A stretch of 64,000 nt of DNA, taken from contig VXAZ01004042.1 in NCBI GenBank assembly GCA_013399875.1, positions 248,001-312,000 on the forward strand, written 5' to 3'. The notes below the pieces were generated by a model that saw only the letters and a list, made by a program, of their open reading frames with translations, did not search any database and had not been told where the DNA came from. Below are positions 13,363-48,900 of the stretch, in pieces (position 1 is the first letter of the stretch; each line of letters opens with the position of its first letter). The translations under genes were made by a program, and so were the position numbers. Source of the DNA: Gymnorhina tibicen (lineage: Eukaryota; Chordata; Aves; Passeriformes; Artamidae).

Positions 13363-15174
13363 CTGTCTAGTAATTTAAATGATCTGCTCCCCCTTATTCC
13401 ACTTTTTGTGGAGCTATGTTGATGTTTGAAAAAAAAAAAAGTTCTGTTGCTATAGCTACCAAGATGAGCTTCCAGTCATGAGATTGTGATCAATAAAATA
13501 TGCCAGATGTGTCTCCAAGAGCTTTCATTAATACAAAACTAGTGTGATGAGAATCTTCAGACTAATTCTAGGGGACACAAATGAGATGTTTTAAATATCT
13601 AATCTGATGAAAAGTAAGAAGAAACTAGTACCCGTAAGATTTTATGCCAAGCACTAACTGAAGCATTGCTCTCACTCGGAACACATGTACCAAAATAGCC
13701 TTTCAGAAACACACAGCCCAGAAAGCTGAGCACAAGTGAAAGGGGAACCCTGTGTTTTCTGGGACTGCCACTGGTCCTTTCCTTTCTGCAGAACTGCTGA
13801 TGTGCAGAACAAAACCCCGGGGCATGTTGTAAAAGTGAAGGCTGAATTTACTGTCCTTGCAAAATCTCTTCTTCTTTGCAAGTTGTCTCAAAAACCTCAG
13901 TATCCACTTCCCTCTGGAGTGTTTTCCCATACGTACTGTAACTCCAAAAGAAAGATGCATTCAAGGTCGAGTCCAACGAAGGCCCACCAGCCATGCATCA
14001 GCACATCAGCAGGAAGGAACAAAGGCAGCAGAGGGGAGGCAGAGAGGAGCCTCAGAGCCAGGTCTCGCCTGAGGGCCATCAGCTCCCTTCCCAGCACCAC
14101 GGCAGGGTGCTGAGAAGCTCTGCTCACCCTTCACTGGCCCTTGGAGTCTCCCTGCAGTGGGTATCTGCTCTTCTCTACTGAAGCTCTTCCATACAACAGT
14201 TTCCAAATACCTCTGGGTCTCCTTCTCCCCGGCCTTGCTTTGTCCTAGGTTTCCAAACTTTGACTAAGAACACGACAAAGCCAAACTCCATCCTTTCCCA
14301 GGCTGGCAGCGTAATTTCTACCAGCTTTATCAGCCAAGTATATGAACCAAGGATCTTTCTTCATCTCCATGTGTGCTTACACTCCTGCAGTCAGTTGTGG
14401 ATACAGTTCTCCTCCCCTGACAGCTCCTGCACAGGTTCCACATAGAGTTAGATGAAGAGTAGAGTGAAAATTTTTATTAGATTTGATTCACGCTTTTATG
14501 CTTATTTTTATGCATTTTGGCTCTTTTTTTTTATTCATATTCTCTCCATTTCCCACTTTCCAGCTCATTTTCACCAGCTAATAAAGATTAATAAACTCTC
14601 TCCAAGTTACATGGATGCTTGGAGTTGGATTTGAACACTGCATCTCTGATTAGCCCATAGCAGGCGAGGTACATGTCTGCTGCCATATTGTCATTGAATT
14701 ATCCTGCGCTGGAACTGGATGCCACTGTTTGTCACCGTGGGAATGAAACATTAATTTAATGCTATCTGCATTTATTAGAGAGCAAGCCCATTGTACAGGC
14801 TGCCAAGGGAAACTGACAGTCCTCTACAATAATGAGCATGGGGGGAAAAAATCCATTTCTCATCAGGAATGGCTCTTCCCACCTCTCTCGTGCTGCTCAA
14901 GTGTCTGTGAATCAATGGAGACAAGTCAGCTGGAAATGAGAGAAAAATACAAAAACGTCTCAAACTTCACCTATGAAGTGGTGAGTGGATTTGATAATGA
15001 TTCACCCACTGCACAGATCTGACTTTCTGCCATTAATTCACACCATTAATTTTGCAGTTCAAATAAAGAAACCAAATTTTGCGACATTTTCAAGTATCTT
15101 CTTGTGAAAAAATGTGGTTTAAACAAAGAGTGGAAAATGCCTAGGAGAATATTCTGGTACTTATTCAGAAACAC

Positions 15175-15560
15175 AACGTGCGGCTTTTCCCAGCGTTTTA
15201 ACGCCAGGATTCAATCCTGTGCGGCTCAGTGGGAAGGAGCAGCACGGCCGCGGCTCCCGGGACCCAGCAGCGCGGGCGGGTGGGCGGCGGTGCCGGGAGC
15301 CCCGGGCCGTGAGCGCGGCCGGTCCGAGCCGGGATCCCGCGGGGTTCCGAGCGCCGGGAGCCGAGCGCGGCGCCGCGGGAATGCACCGGGAGCCCCGCGC
15401 GCCCCCTGGCGCTGAACGGGATCGCCGCCCGAGCGGAGCCGGGGCCCGGCTGACACCCGGGATTCCGGGGGCCCAGCCCAAGGGAGGGAGCGGGGATCCC
15501 CGATCGCTGACCCGACGCTGCCCCGTGCTCTCTCATAGCCCGGAGAGATTCCTGCACGGG
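15175..15560. promoter_or_regulatory. CpG island, probable promoter of an unidentified transcript
   Basis: About 390 bases of very high GC and CpG density, sharply bounded on both sides by AT-rich DNA. It is the only strong island in the window besides the KIF5B one. Open frames on both strands through it are composition artefacts; none encodes a known protein. In mammals ARHGAP12 is the next gene downstream of KIF5B on the same strand, so this may be its non-coding first exon and promoter, but I see no ARHGAP12 coding sequence. Confidence 0.6.
15399..15412 (-). promoter_or_regulatory. CTCF-like motif
   Basis: The minus strand reads GCGCCAGGGGGCGC, matching the CCAGGGGGCGC core of the CTCF consensus. 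It lies in the centre of the CpG island. Motif match only. Confidence 0.5.
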
Positions 15561-15599
15561 CCAAGTTAGTGCCGGCTGTCCCTCACTAGCTCAGCACCG

Positions 15600-18500
15600 C
15601 TGGAATTTCAGGCCCAGGTGGACAACTCTGGTTTTAGTACCCCGAGCAGCGAGATAACAAGCGCGGCTTAACGCTTCATCACGACCTTGTAGGCTCAATA
15701 ACAAAACAGCCCTTTGCTGGGCAGGGAGGATGACCTCAGCCCTGGCAATGGGGGAACTCATCATTCATTTGGCCTGAGGTCGAGCTGAACCTCAGACCTA
15801 GAAAGTGTCACACACCAAACTCAAAACCTTTATTACTCCACCACACCCTGGCCTATATTCCTTCCTCTCCATGACCCGTGGCTCAGCTCCTCTCCTGTTG
15901 TGTAACCCTGAGCACACGGCTTCACATTCGAGAGGAAAGCAGACTGTAGAAGCAGCAATACCAGTATCTTTCGGGAAAAGCAGGCAGCTCATCCCTTCCC
16001 CCAGCGCAGGGACAAGTCACTCACACCCCAGATGGGCAAAGGGAAGGCGGCAGGGGCTGAGCCTGGTGGTGACAGGACCAGGACCCGCTCTGACCAAGAC
16101 AACCCACCAAGCAAGCGTGAGCGGATAGCCTCTCCGACAGGAGCTTCCCTCTTCCCTCAGCCGCAGGAAAGAGGGTCACCCTGCTGCCGTCCCCGCTGCA
16201 AACCAGCCCCGGGCACCACGGTCCCCAGGCTGCTGCAGGCACAGAGAGGCCTCGCACTGAGCTGGGGCTGAAAGGAGCTTTCCTGGGCAGCAGACTAAGC
16301 TCTGTCGTGGTTTCTGCTGAAAGGTATTTCCTGCAGCAAAAACATTTTAAAAATCATTTACACCCTCTCAGGGAAGATCATCACAAAATACCCTTCAAAT
16401 ACTCGCTTTTTTATAAGATGCTGAGTGATCACTTACAACATCTGTCCTGGCAGCACAACACCCCCAGGCTGATGGGAACTGGGCCTGTTGATGAAGGTGA
16501 TAAGCAGACGGGATAACGCCGACATTTACACTTTGCTGAGCTAATTTACCTTTACTTTTTAAGGCTGCGCCTGACAAAAGCCAAATCAAGAATCCACTGA
16601 AACAGCAAGTGGCTTCACAGGTATCTTTCATACGCTATTATCAGCTGTGAAGTGTTTATTTGCCTCCAATTGTATGAGACAACTTAGCTGACTTAGAAGA
16701 CAGGGGTTCCCAGGCATTTGACCCTCACAACAGGAGTTGTGGAAAGAGTTCTCTTTAACACACACCCACGAGCACCTCCGAGCCATTTCCACGCCCAGTT
16801 TTGTGGATTCTGGAACGCGGAGAATGTGGGTTATGCTGCTCTCCTTGCTGCAGGTACGTATCAACACTTCCCTTGGCACTGGAGGTGGAGACAGTCGATG
16901 AATTTAGCTCCGTTCCACAACACCGGCGTGCCCACACCGTGCAGAGCAAGACATCCCAGGGTGCAGATACGCCACACCTTGCTATGCATCGCCTCAGCTT
17001 TCCCTTTATATTCATTAGCCTCTTACCTTCCTTTTCAAATGCAAATAGGCTAAATAGGCTCTTTTCTTTTGTACTGTATTTTCCTCTTTCATGTAACTCT
17101 TCCTCTGCCCATTACACTGGACAGCGCAGCTGACTGACTGGTACCCTCTGCCCCTTCAGCTTTCGCAGTGACACACTCAAAGGCGTCAGCGGCTCAAATC
17201 GCTCTCCCTGCATTCCCCCCCAGCAAGGGCTGGTTAAAGACAAAACAATGGACAGCCCTGTAGGGAGCTCAGGAAGACTCATGAGCTCAAAACCCCCCAG
17301 GCAAAAATACTGACCTACCCATCAGTCCTCGGTAATCAACTTCCAGAGGTGTTTTCTGTGTCATTTAGTGAGGCTATATTACGTCCTTAATACGTACTTA
17401 AGTGGCAGTTTTGCACATAGCACATGTTAAATAATGATTCATTTTGACACTTCCTAAATGGGTGTTACAACTCCTTGGTGCATTCAAGGGGGAAGTCACC
17501 TAGGGCCAGCCAATGAATTCCTTATCAGTTTGACAGTGCAGGTAAGCACAGCTTTTCCCTGGCAGAGATGCAGGAGTATTTTTTGCTCACTTTTGAAAGT
17601 AATTTTGGACCATTCCATTGCTCATAAGAAACTTCAGAGCGAAAAGATTTACTTTCCTTTCTGAGCATCCCTTAGTGGCTGTCTGCAATTGAAGAGATCT
17701 AAGTTGATCACCCCCTAGCAGATACAGAGATCTATTCAAAAGGGAGCACTGTGACTGAGCCATCTTCTGTTAACAGGGCACACTAGGGATTATTTTACAG
17801 TATAGATCAGCTCACTGCTGAACAGTTTTACAGATGCAATTTCTCCCTCCTGAGATCTTTGCTTTTACATAACTGTACTGGCAGACTTATATCATGACCT
17901 CCTTTATGCTTTTTATATATATATGTATGTATTTATATATCAAAGCTCTATACATCTAGCTACATCTTTTTCTGTGGAAATTATCCAGAAGTTGATTGCA
18001 GTCTTGCATAACTGCTCCATAAAAAACATCAGTTCAATAGCACTTGGAAAAAGTAGAATCAACTATTACAGATACTGGCAAAGGAAAATAAGTCCCTGGA
18101 AAAGGCAAAAAGCCTACAAAAGTCTAGATGGTACAGAAATACTGGAAATGGATTAATCCATTTCAACTAGAATGAGGGGTTACCAAATCAGCAGACACCA
18201 AGTTTAAAGAAGAGAGGTTCACAAAGCAAGTGGTAACTCTTGGTAATTCCTTTCCAAGCAAGTTTACATGGATCCTGGAAACAACTGTCCAAGCACGTGG
18301 ATAAAAGGAGAACTTCAAGCAGCACCATACAGACAATTGACACCACACTCAGGAGAGCCCCAAGCACAACAAAACACACCTGAAGAAGATTGCTGCATCA
18401 TCACATCTGACTGTTTCTGGGCATCCCATAGGTCTGGCACCTGTGTCACTCTTAGTGATCAAAAAGATCAATGCAGTGTCACCTTTGGAAGTCTTTAAAA

Positions 18501-19537
18501 ATAGACTTTAAGTTGCTCAGAAACCAAATCAAATGCACACCGTGTACCCAAACCCTTGATCAGATTCTATACTGCTTCATTTCAAAGCTTTCATTTGAAA
18601 GGACAAGTGGGGAATGCAAGTGCATCTCTGCTTCCTTGACTGTGAGCAGGCCTGAATTACAGCAATCTTCTCTAGTTCTCAACTCTCCTTCTGCTCTTGG
18701 AAAGAAAAAAGTAGAGCTGCCTCTGACCTCACTTCTGCTTACTCTAGAATGCACCCATTAAAAACCCAAACTTTGATGAACAGGATGCAGCAATAATCTT
18801 ACATATCTAACTACCCATCACAGCTAAGAAGTAAAATGTAGACACACCTTAAGGACAGGATGGTGGGGTTGTTGGTGAGGATTTGGGCATTTTTCAGGTA
18901 TTTTTTTTGAAAAGCGGGTGAATACTAGGGAGCGACTGGGTACTCTGGAAACAGAACAGCTACTTGGAGTAAAAGAAGAACTTGCAGAGAAAGAATGTCT
19001 GTGTCTCGTCATGGGAGAATTCTTTCAAGTGCACCACTTAGAGTATCCAGGATGGATAGGGTGGAAGTTGATGTTAAAAACAAAACAACAGAAACACAAA
19101 CCAAACCATACACAACTAATAGAAGCCATGGCTACTGGCACATTTATGAACCAGAGAGAGCGTGTTTCTTCAGAGAAGTCAAAGTAATCCCAGACTGCAG
19201 GGGCTCGAAGTCTGATACACCATGGCTGCAACCAATTTCCATAAGCATCAGCTGGGGGTGTGTGTGTTTCTGCTTTGTTTGAGATTTTTGTGTGGCTGTA
19301 TTTTTTTCTGTCATGAACAGCCTTCTGAAGACTAAGACTTAAATATCCAGATTTCTGTGTAGGAAAGCTTACTTGTACTAACTAACACAGGCTTGAGACG
19401 GTGGAGACATCAAGTGATCACAATTTAGAAGGACAAAACCAGTCGTGAAGCCAATCAAATGAAAAATAGTATATGGAGACTACTTAAATTTAAAAACCAA
19501 GTGTAGACATAATAAATGGAATAAATGCACAAAGAAG
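15600..19537. other. Intergenic DNA between the CpG island and the KIF5B 3' end, no gene seen
   Basis: About 3.9 kb with no supported exon. It contains a short TATATATG repeat near 17,912-17,940. Open frames of 60-110 codons on both strands have no recognisable motif. Some of it may be unannotated KIF5B read-through or neighbouring-gene intron. Confidence 0.5.
17912..17940. repeat. TA/TATG simple repeat
   Basis: Short tract of alternating TA and TATG units. Confidence 0.7.
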
Positions 19538-19556
19538 TTCAAAGATTTTTCTCCTC

Positions 19557-19562
19557 TTTATT
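19557..19562 (-). terminator. Distal polyadenylation signal AATAAA of KIF5B
   Basis: Canonical AATAAA on the minus strand (TTTATT on the plus strand), about 2.5 kb after the KIF5B stop. This is the length expected for the KIF5B 3' UTR. Sequence below it is ordinary AT-rich intergenic DNA. Use of the site is inferred. Confidence 0.65.
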
Positions 19563-21054
19563 TAAACACAAATACATTTACAGCATGCAGGTAAGTTAAA
19601 ACTATATGGCGTCTTCCCCAAACCAATTGTTTTAATGCATCTTAAGTGTACTGAAGTTAAATCAGATTCCACAGGTAGACTTGTCCTCATGTCAAATTTA
19701 GAGTTACACACAGTAGTGAGTCAGCATTTAAGTTACGTAAATAATTTAGTTGTTCACCAGAAATAAATATTATTTCACCAAGGTCCTATCCTAAACCATC
19801 TTTTAAAAATATGATCTAGAGGAACATAAAAATAAGAACCATTCAAAGACTGCAAGTTGAAATAGCAGTGTTGAACATTCCCCGTATAGACTGCATATTT
19901 TAATTTACAAAATACAGTAATTGTCCTGTCTGGCTGACCTATGACAGCCAAACCAGAAAGCAAAGAAAGTTGTGTGTTTGTTTTTTCTCTTTCTTTACAT
20001 TTTAAGAGGCAGTTCTTGGTAAACTTCATAAAAGGTTTAAAATAAAAAAATATAAAAAGGTGATGTACACTGAGCTACACACTAGTTACTATTTAATCTA
20101 ATTTTTTAAACACAGCAATTTTCAGCACCAAAACCCATGACAATTACCTACAGGAATGAAACCCCCATTCACAGGCATGAGAAAAAAATCCTGCTTCATT
20201 TGAGTGTGTTGTTTTGTTTTTATGATTGCACATTGACAAATGAAGACCTGAAAACCTGTAGTTACCATTGAGAAAGATGATGGACAGTGCTGATTCCATG
20301 ATAAGAAATTTAATTCAAAATATTTTGTTGTTTCTTTATTTTTTTTCCTCAGTATGCTGCCTTCAACTGTGCTCTAAAACAACTGCAAGTTTGGAGTGTT
20401 TGGTGGCCTTAGTGAAGAAAACTGTCTTAAAAGCTGAAAACTCCAAAACAGTGGAATTTCCAACTGATACACTCAACCTTTAAAAATCAAACTATTAAAA
20501 ATTCAGACTACTGTAGATATAGAAAAAAAGTGGTTCAAGGTCTAAAATTTGACTATACTCCATCATAATATAAATATTTTGCCTATTTTAAAATATAAAA
20601 ATTGAAAGTGATTTGCTGTCTGAACAGTCACAGAGTTTCTACAGTTTCCACAATAACTGAATACCCAGCAAAAAACTCAAGCCAGAACAAAAAAATTGTA
20701 TCAACCAGGTCTGAAAACCTCACTAAATTCTTCCAGCAATACTAAGTTCCTTCTTTCTTAAAGACGTGGTAACTAGTTTCTATACAGAAGGCTGTTCTAA
20801 AAATTATAGTGGCTAAACCCTATCAATAAGTTAAGTAAATTACACCATAAAACTTTAAACCCCGGATTCAGCTCAGTGAGAGTACCGGAGCTCAAAACAA
20901 AACAAAAAAAAAAAATCAAAACCCCACGTTTTGTTTTGTTAGCCACTTTACAGGACTTTATTGCAAAGAGAAGAAAAATATTCAACAACTACTACTTTGG
21001 ACATTTCATATACCTACTTACAAATGGATTACAAATACAATTCAGGGTAGCACT

Positions 21055-21069
21055 TTTATTTATTTTATT
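21055..21069 (-). terminator. Possible proximal polyadenylation signals in the KIF5B 3' UTR
   Basis: Three overlapping minus-strand AATAAA hexamers lie in an AT-rich patch about 1 kb into the 3' UTR. They could produce a shorter transcript form. There is no direct evidence of use, and low complexity makes chance occurrence plausible. Confidence 0.35.
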
Positions 21070-22090
21070 GTTATTTTAAACACATGCCTCTGGCATTTGC
21101 AGATACATCAGTTTTAAAAAGTTGTGTCCTTTGTTTACGTATCTGAATTCATTGGCCTGTTGCTGAAAAAGGCTTTTTAAAATTGAAAATCAAAATTTTA
21201 GCCAAAAATTCCAGTACTGTATGTAGTGGAACATAAAGTTACCTTTTAGATTGCCCTCATTTCACTATTACAAAATAGCGAAAGTGAACCGTCACAGATA
21301 CAGACAAATGGACAGACAGGCTCATCAGAATGAAGCAGAATGTTTTCACTCCACCAGACTGTACTGTGTGCAGAACCAGGAACAGATGGGATAATCCATT
21401 GCCAAAGTCTTTTTTGTAAACTCAGGTTTACTGGTATTACTGTACAATATTTAATTCTAAGTCACCCGGTCTCCGGGCATTCAATGAGATAACAGTTACA
21501 CAGCCTTGTTCGTACTGAACTCTTTAGGTCGGTGGTGTCGCGCTCGCGGTGCCTCATGGCAGCTGTCGTAAGCACTTCAGGATCCTCACACTGTACAAAC
21601 ACAGTTAGTTCCAACGCTCTATGCAGCATTCCAAAAGAAAACTGTAATGCAGAGTGCTGCCCTAATTCAGTGGGACATGTAGTGTTACGTGAAGTGATAA
21701 AAATGAAAGTATACTTAAACACTGTTGCACATTCCCTAAGACAATAAGATGTACACAAACTAAGCTAGAAAATTTGAACTAAGATTTTCTCAACGTACAT
21801 TCAGCTTGGCACAGTGCAGACTAAATTTAAGACATGAAAGACAAACTGTGTAATAAGCAGAGCTACACTTTAAGTAACATGTCATTTTTCAAGACGCCAA
21901 AATTGCACTCTAGTTGGTTTTTTTTGGGAATCAGTTAGCAGAATTTGTAGAAGGGGGAAGAGCTGTACAGGCCAGGTATAATTTATACAATTTTCAAAAA
22001 ATAATCCTACAGTCCCCAAAAGGAGAGATTATTGTCATGGAATGACTCCCTCTACACAATATCCAATCCTCCTCACGCTGCATTTACTTT

Positions 22091-45931
<23,841 letters not shown>

Positions 45932-48900
45932 CTATAAAAACAGAAAAACAAAAAAGAGACGAGTTATCAAAAAATGCTGGAAGCAGAACTGGAAGGTGTT
46001 TGTTAGTAGTTTAGAAGTATCCTACATTGTCTCAGCCGAATCTTCTATTTTAAGCGCCTGAAGACTGTAGCAAGGAAATCAGCTTATATAGTGTTGCCTA
46101 AATCTTGACACGCTTGCTTACAAGTAAGGCCTTGAATTAAATATATTTGGTTTTAAAGTGTTATCAAAACAGTTCTGCAAAACTATTCTGCCACATGACC
46201 TCAAGTTACTTGATTTAAAAGGTAAGCCAGTGCCTGGTCTGTACATTTGAGAACCCCTTATTCTCTTCTACTCTGGTAGTAGATTTATGCTGGTAAACAC
46301 AAATTATCAAAAACAGCTTATTCCTCATGACACAGAGCGTCTGTCTTGGTAGTATTTGTTAAAAAAATCAAACCAAAAGAAACATTCAATGCAAACTATT
46401 GTGCCATAGAAGAGATCCCCTTAAAATAAAGCTCCACAAGCAGAAGAAAAGGCTGTATTGGGGAAGAGAACCTTTCATAAGACTCATTTTGGAAAAGACC
46501 ATATGAGGAAGATCTGACAGAATTTTGAGAGGAATGCTGGGTATTGCTTTGTTTTAGAGAAGACATTTTCATAACAGTTCTAAGCAGCTGACAATCCATT
46601 AGGATACAAACAATTATGCTCATCTTACAAAGCTCAAATTTTTGTAGCACTTTCAGAGCTTGATTTTGTAGGTAGCCAAGTAGATGGGCAAAGTTTACAA
46701 AGAACCTAGGTCAGCTAACATTGTTAAACTCCCTGCAACTGTTAAGTGTTCCATTCTGCCTAAATTTAATTCATTATCATCCTCCCGCAAGGATATTCTG
46801 GAACTGGCTCTCTGGCAAAGAAACAAGTATGGCTTCCATCTTTCATCCACCCACGACCACATTTCCCCTCCCTGGCTTGACCTTCCATTTGTCTTTTAAT
46901 AACATCTAGCACCATACCAAACGAAGCTTTTTTAGACTAAACACATTTATCTGAGGCCTTGCATTCAGGTGGATGAGCGCCCTCTTGGAAAAATAATTAC
47001 GTGTTCACTGTATAAATATGTTCAAGAAACCACAAGACTCAGTAGGCAGAAACTGTCCCTAAGGCCCTGAAGTTTGTCAGAACACTTGTTTCACAGCAGG
47101 GAAAACACCCCCTTTCTCCATTACTCATTTCAGCTTCAAAGACACCTCAAATCCCTATGTTCTACAGGTAGAATTGAGGCCATTAGATACACCAGGAGGG
47201 AGACGACTAACAAATTCAAGTAACCCTGAGGTAAGAAAATGAAGACTGAGAACACATTACACAAAAAGGAAGATCCTGTAGAAAAGATGACACCATCTTT
47301 CTCACTAGCAGACGAAGTTTCAAAAAGCCTCCAATTTCACACATATCAACCAGCTACACTATACACTGCAATCAGCTACATCACAAAACATTAATCAGAT
47401 CTGTTTCATGCTCAAGTGCATATTTATATGCACTGAAATAATTCCATTGTGGAGCAACCTATTTACCACTGTACACTGGAAAAATAAAGTGAGAAAAGTG
47501 ATAGTGTCCAATGTCATGTAAACAATCCATGTGACATTAGAAATCCGTATGTTTGTACTTTTAAGATTTAAACCATCCTTCAGATTATTGTTCCAGAAAG
47601 TACATAGATGACAATCATTCCAACTAATTGATTTTAAAAGCACCAGGGAAACGTCCTGGATACAATCTTCTGACAGTCTATGCAGCAACTGTTAACAAGA
47701 CTAGGTATTTCTCACAGATCACAACATGTCTGATCTTTGATGTTATCAACAGAATATGACATTGATGAGAATGGAAAAGTACATTAACATGTAACCATTA
47801 TTTTGTATAGTATATTTGTTTGAATGTATACAAACACATCATCATGTACTTATATATTACTACACAGTATTTCTGATGCAAAATTGCAGAAAGATCCCTT
47901 GTTTAGAAAGAACAGTAGGCACAACCTGCACTCATCTGCAATCATATAGCAATCTTCAGGTATTTGCAGAAGGTTCTAAAAAGGCTTCCCTTCTCTACTT
48001 TTTTAAACAACATTTAGAGGGGTTTAGTCTGTTTTTAATTCTTCCACCAAGCAAAGTTTGATTGAATTGAACTACTCTTTATCTGTGTTAAAGAAAAATA
48101 TTACTAATTTGAGAGTAATCTGTAGACACAAAATACTTTCAGATTATCTACTCTCCAATTGCCATTTAAATGCCTCCAGAAGAGAAGAGAACCAAATTAC
48201 TGTATCTCATATGGTTAAAGTCACTTTTGTTTAACACAACGTTAATATAAAAAACAGCACATATGATGAATGCCATGGACTAATAAGCACGGAAAATCAA
48301 GCTGCAAGGCCTTCACTGGGGCAGTATTGCCTTTAATTGATCTTGTTTATTTATACAGTGAAAGCTGCTAAGCACATGACCAATTCCAATTTCCCTCAAG
48401 TTAACAACTGCTACCAATATACCAAATTTAATAATCTTAGCCTAAAGAATCCTCACAAGGGGTCCTGTTGTCACTTGTCACTTCCCCATCCTTTGCAGGT
48501 GGAAAGTGGAATATTTGCTTACATGTCCTCATTTTTTTATCACACCTATGAAAATCCATATTAGTGGCATGTCCCTGCTCCATCATCACTGATTCAGTAT
48601 CTATCTAATCAATTAGGTTTAGACAAGCAGGTTCCAGGATAATTATGTTTTAAGAATGCAAATTACTCCCACTCAGTATGGTTTCACATCTTTGACATCT
48701 ACAATGCTGTCTTATCACTCCTCTTTACAGTCTACTTTCTGCAGTAAACAAAGCTAAAACAGTATTACACAGATTACCATGCCCTAGAAAGCCTCCTCAT
48801 TACCTTTAAGAGATTAATCAAGAAAGATTAAAGTGTCAGATATTTTTTCTACACCAGATGCCTTTTCTTCCCCAAGCAGTAAACAATCAGATCTGATGAA

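Larger units (their letters stand above)
2579..15150. other. Long non-coding stretch with simple repeats and possible conserved elements
   Basis: About 12.5 kb with no supported exon. It contains a TTTTG microsatellite near 7,980, a CA/TA-type repeat near 9,440-9,530, an A-run near 10,070 and two short tandem duplications near 12.6 and 13.3 kb. A modest CpG-rich patch lies at about 11,500-11,900. Several TAATTA-rich blocks (for example 4,610-4,830 and 7,030-7,140) resemble conserved non-coding DNA, but that cannot be tested here. Confidence 0.5.

Noticed and set aside
15104..15569. Several 100-120 codon frames on both strands of the CpG island
   Set aside because: Overlapping frames in all phases are expected in stop-poor GC-rich DNA. 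None resembles a known protein; the Arg/Gly/Pro-rich products are typical artefacts.
1..19537. ARHGAP12 or another syntenic neighbour as coding exons
   Set aside because: Synteny makes it plausible that the gene lies nearby, but no SH3, WW, PH or RhoGAP peptide could be read on either strand.
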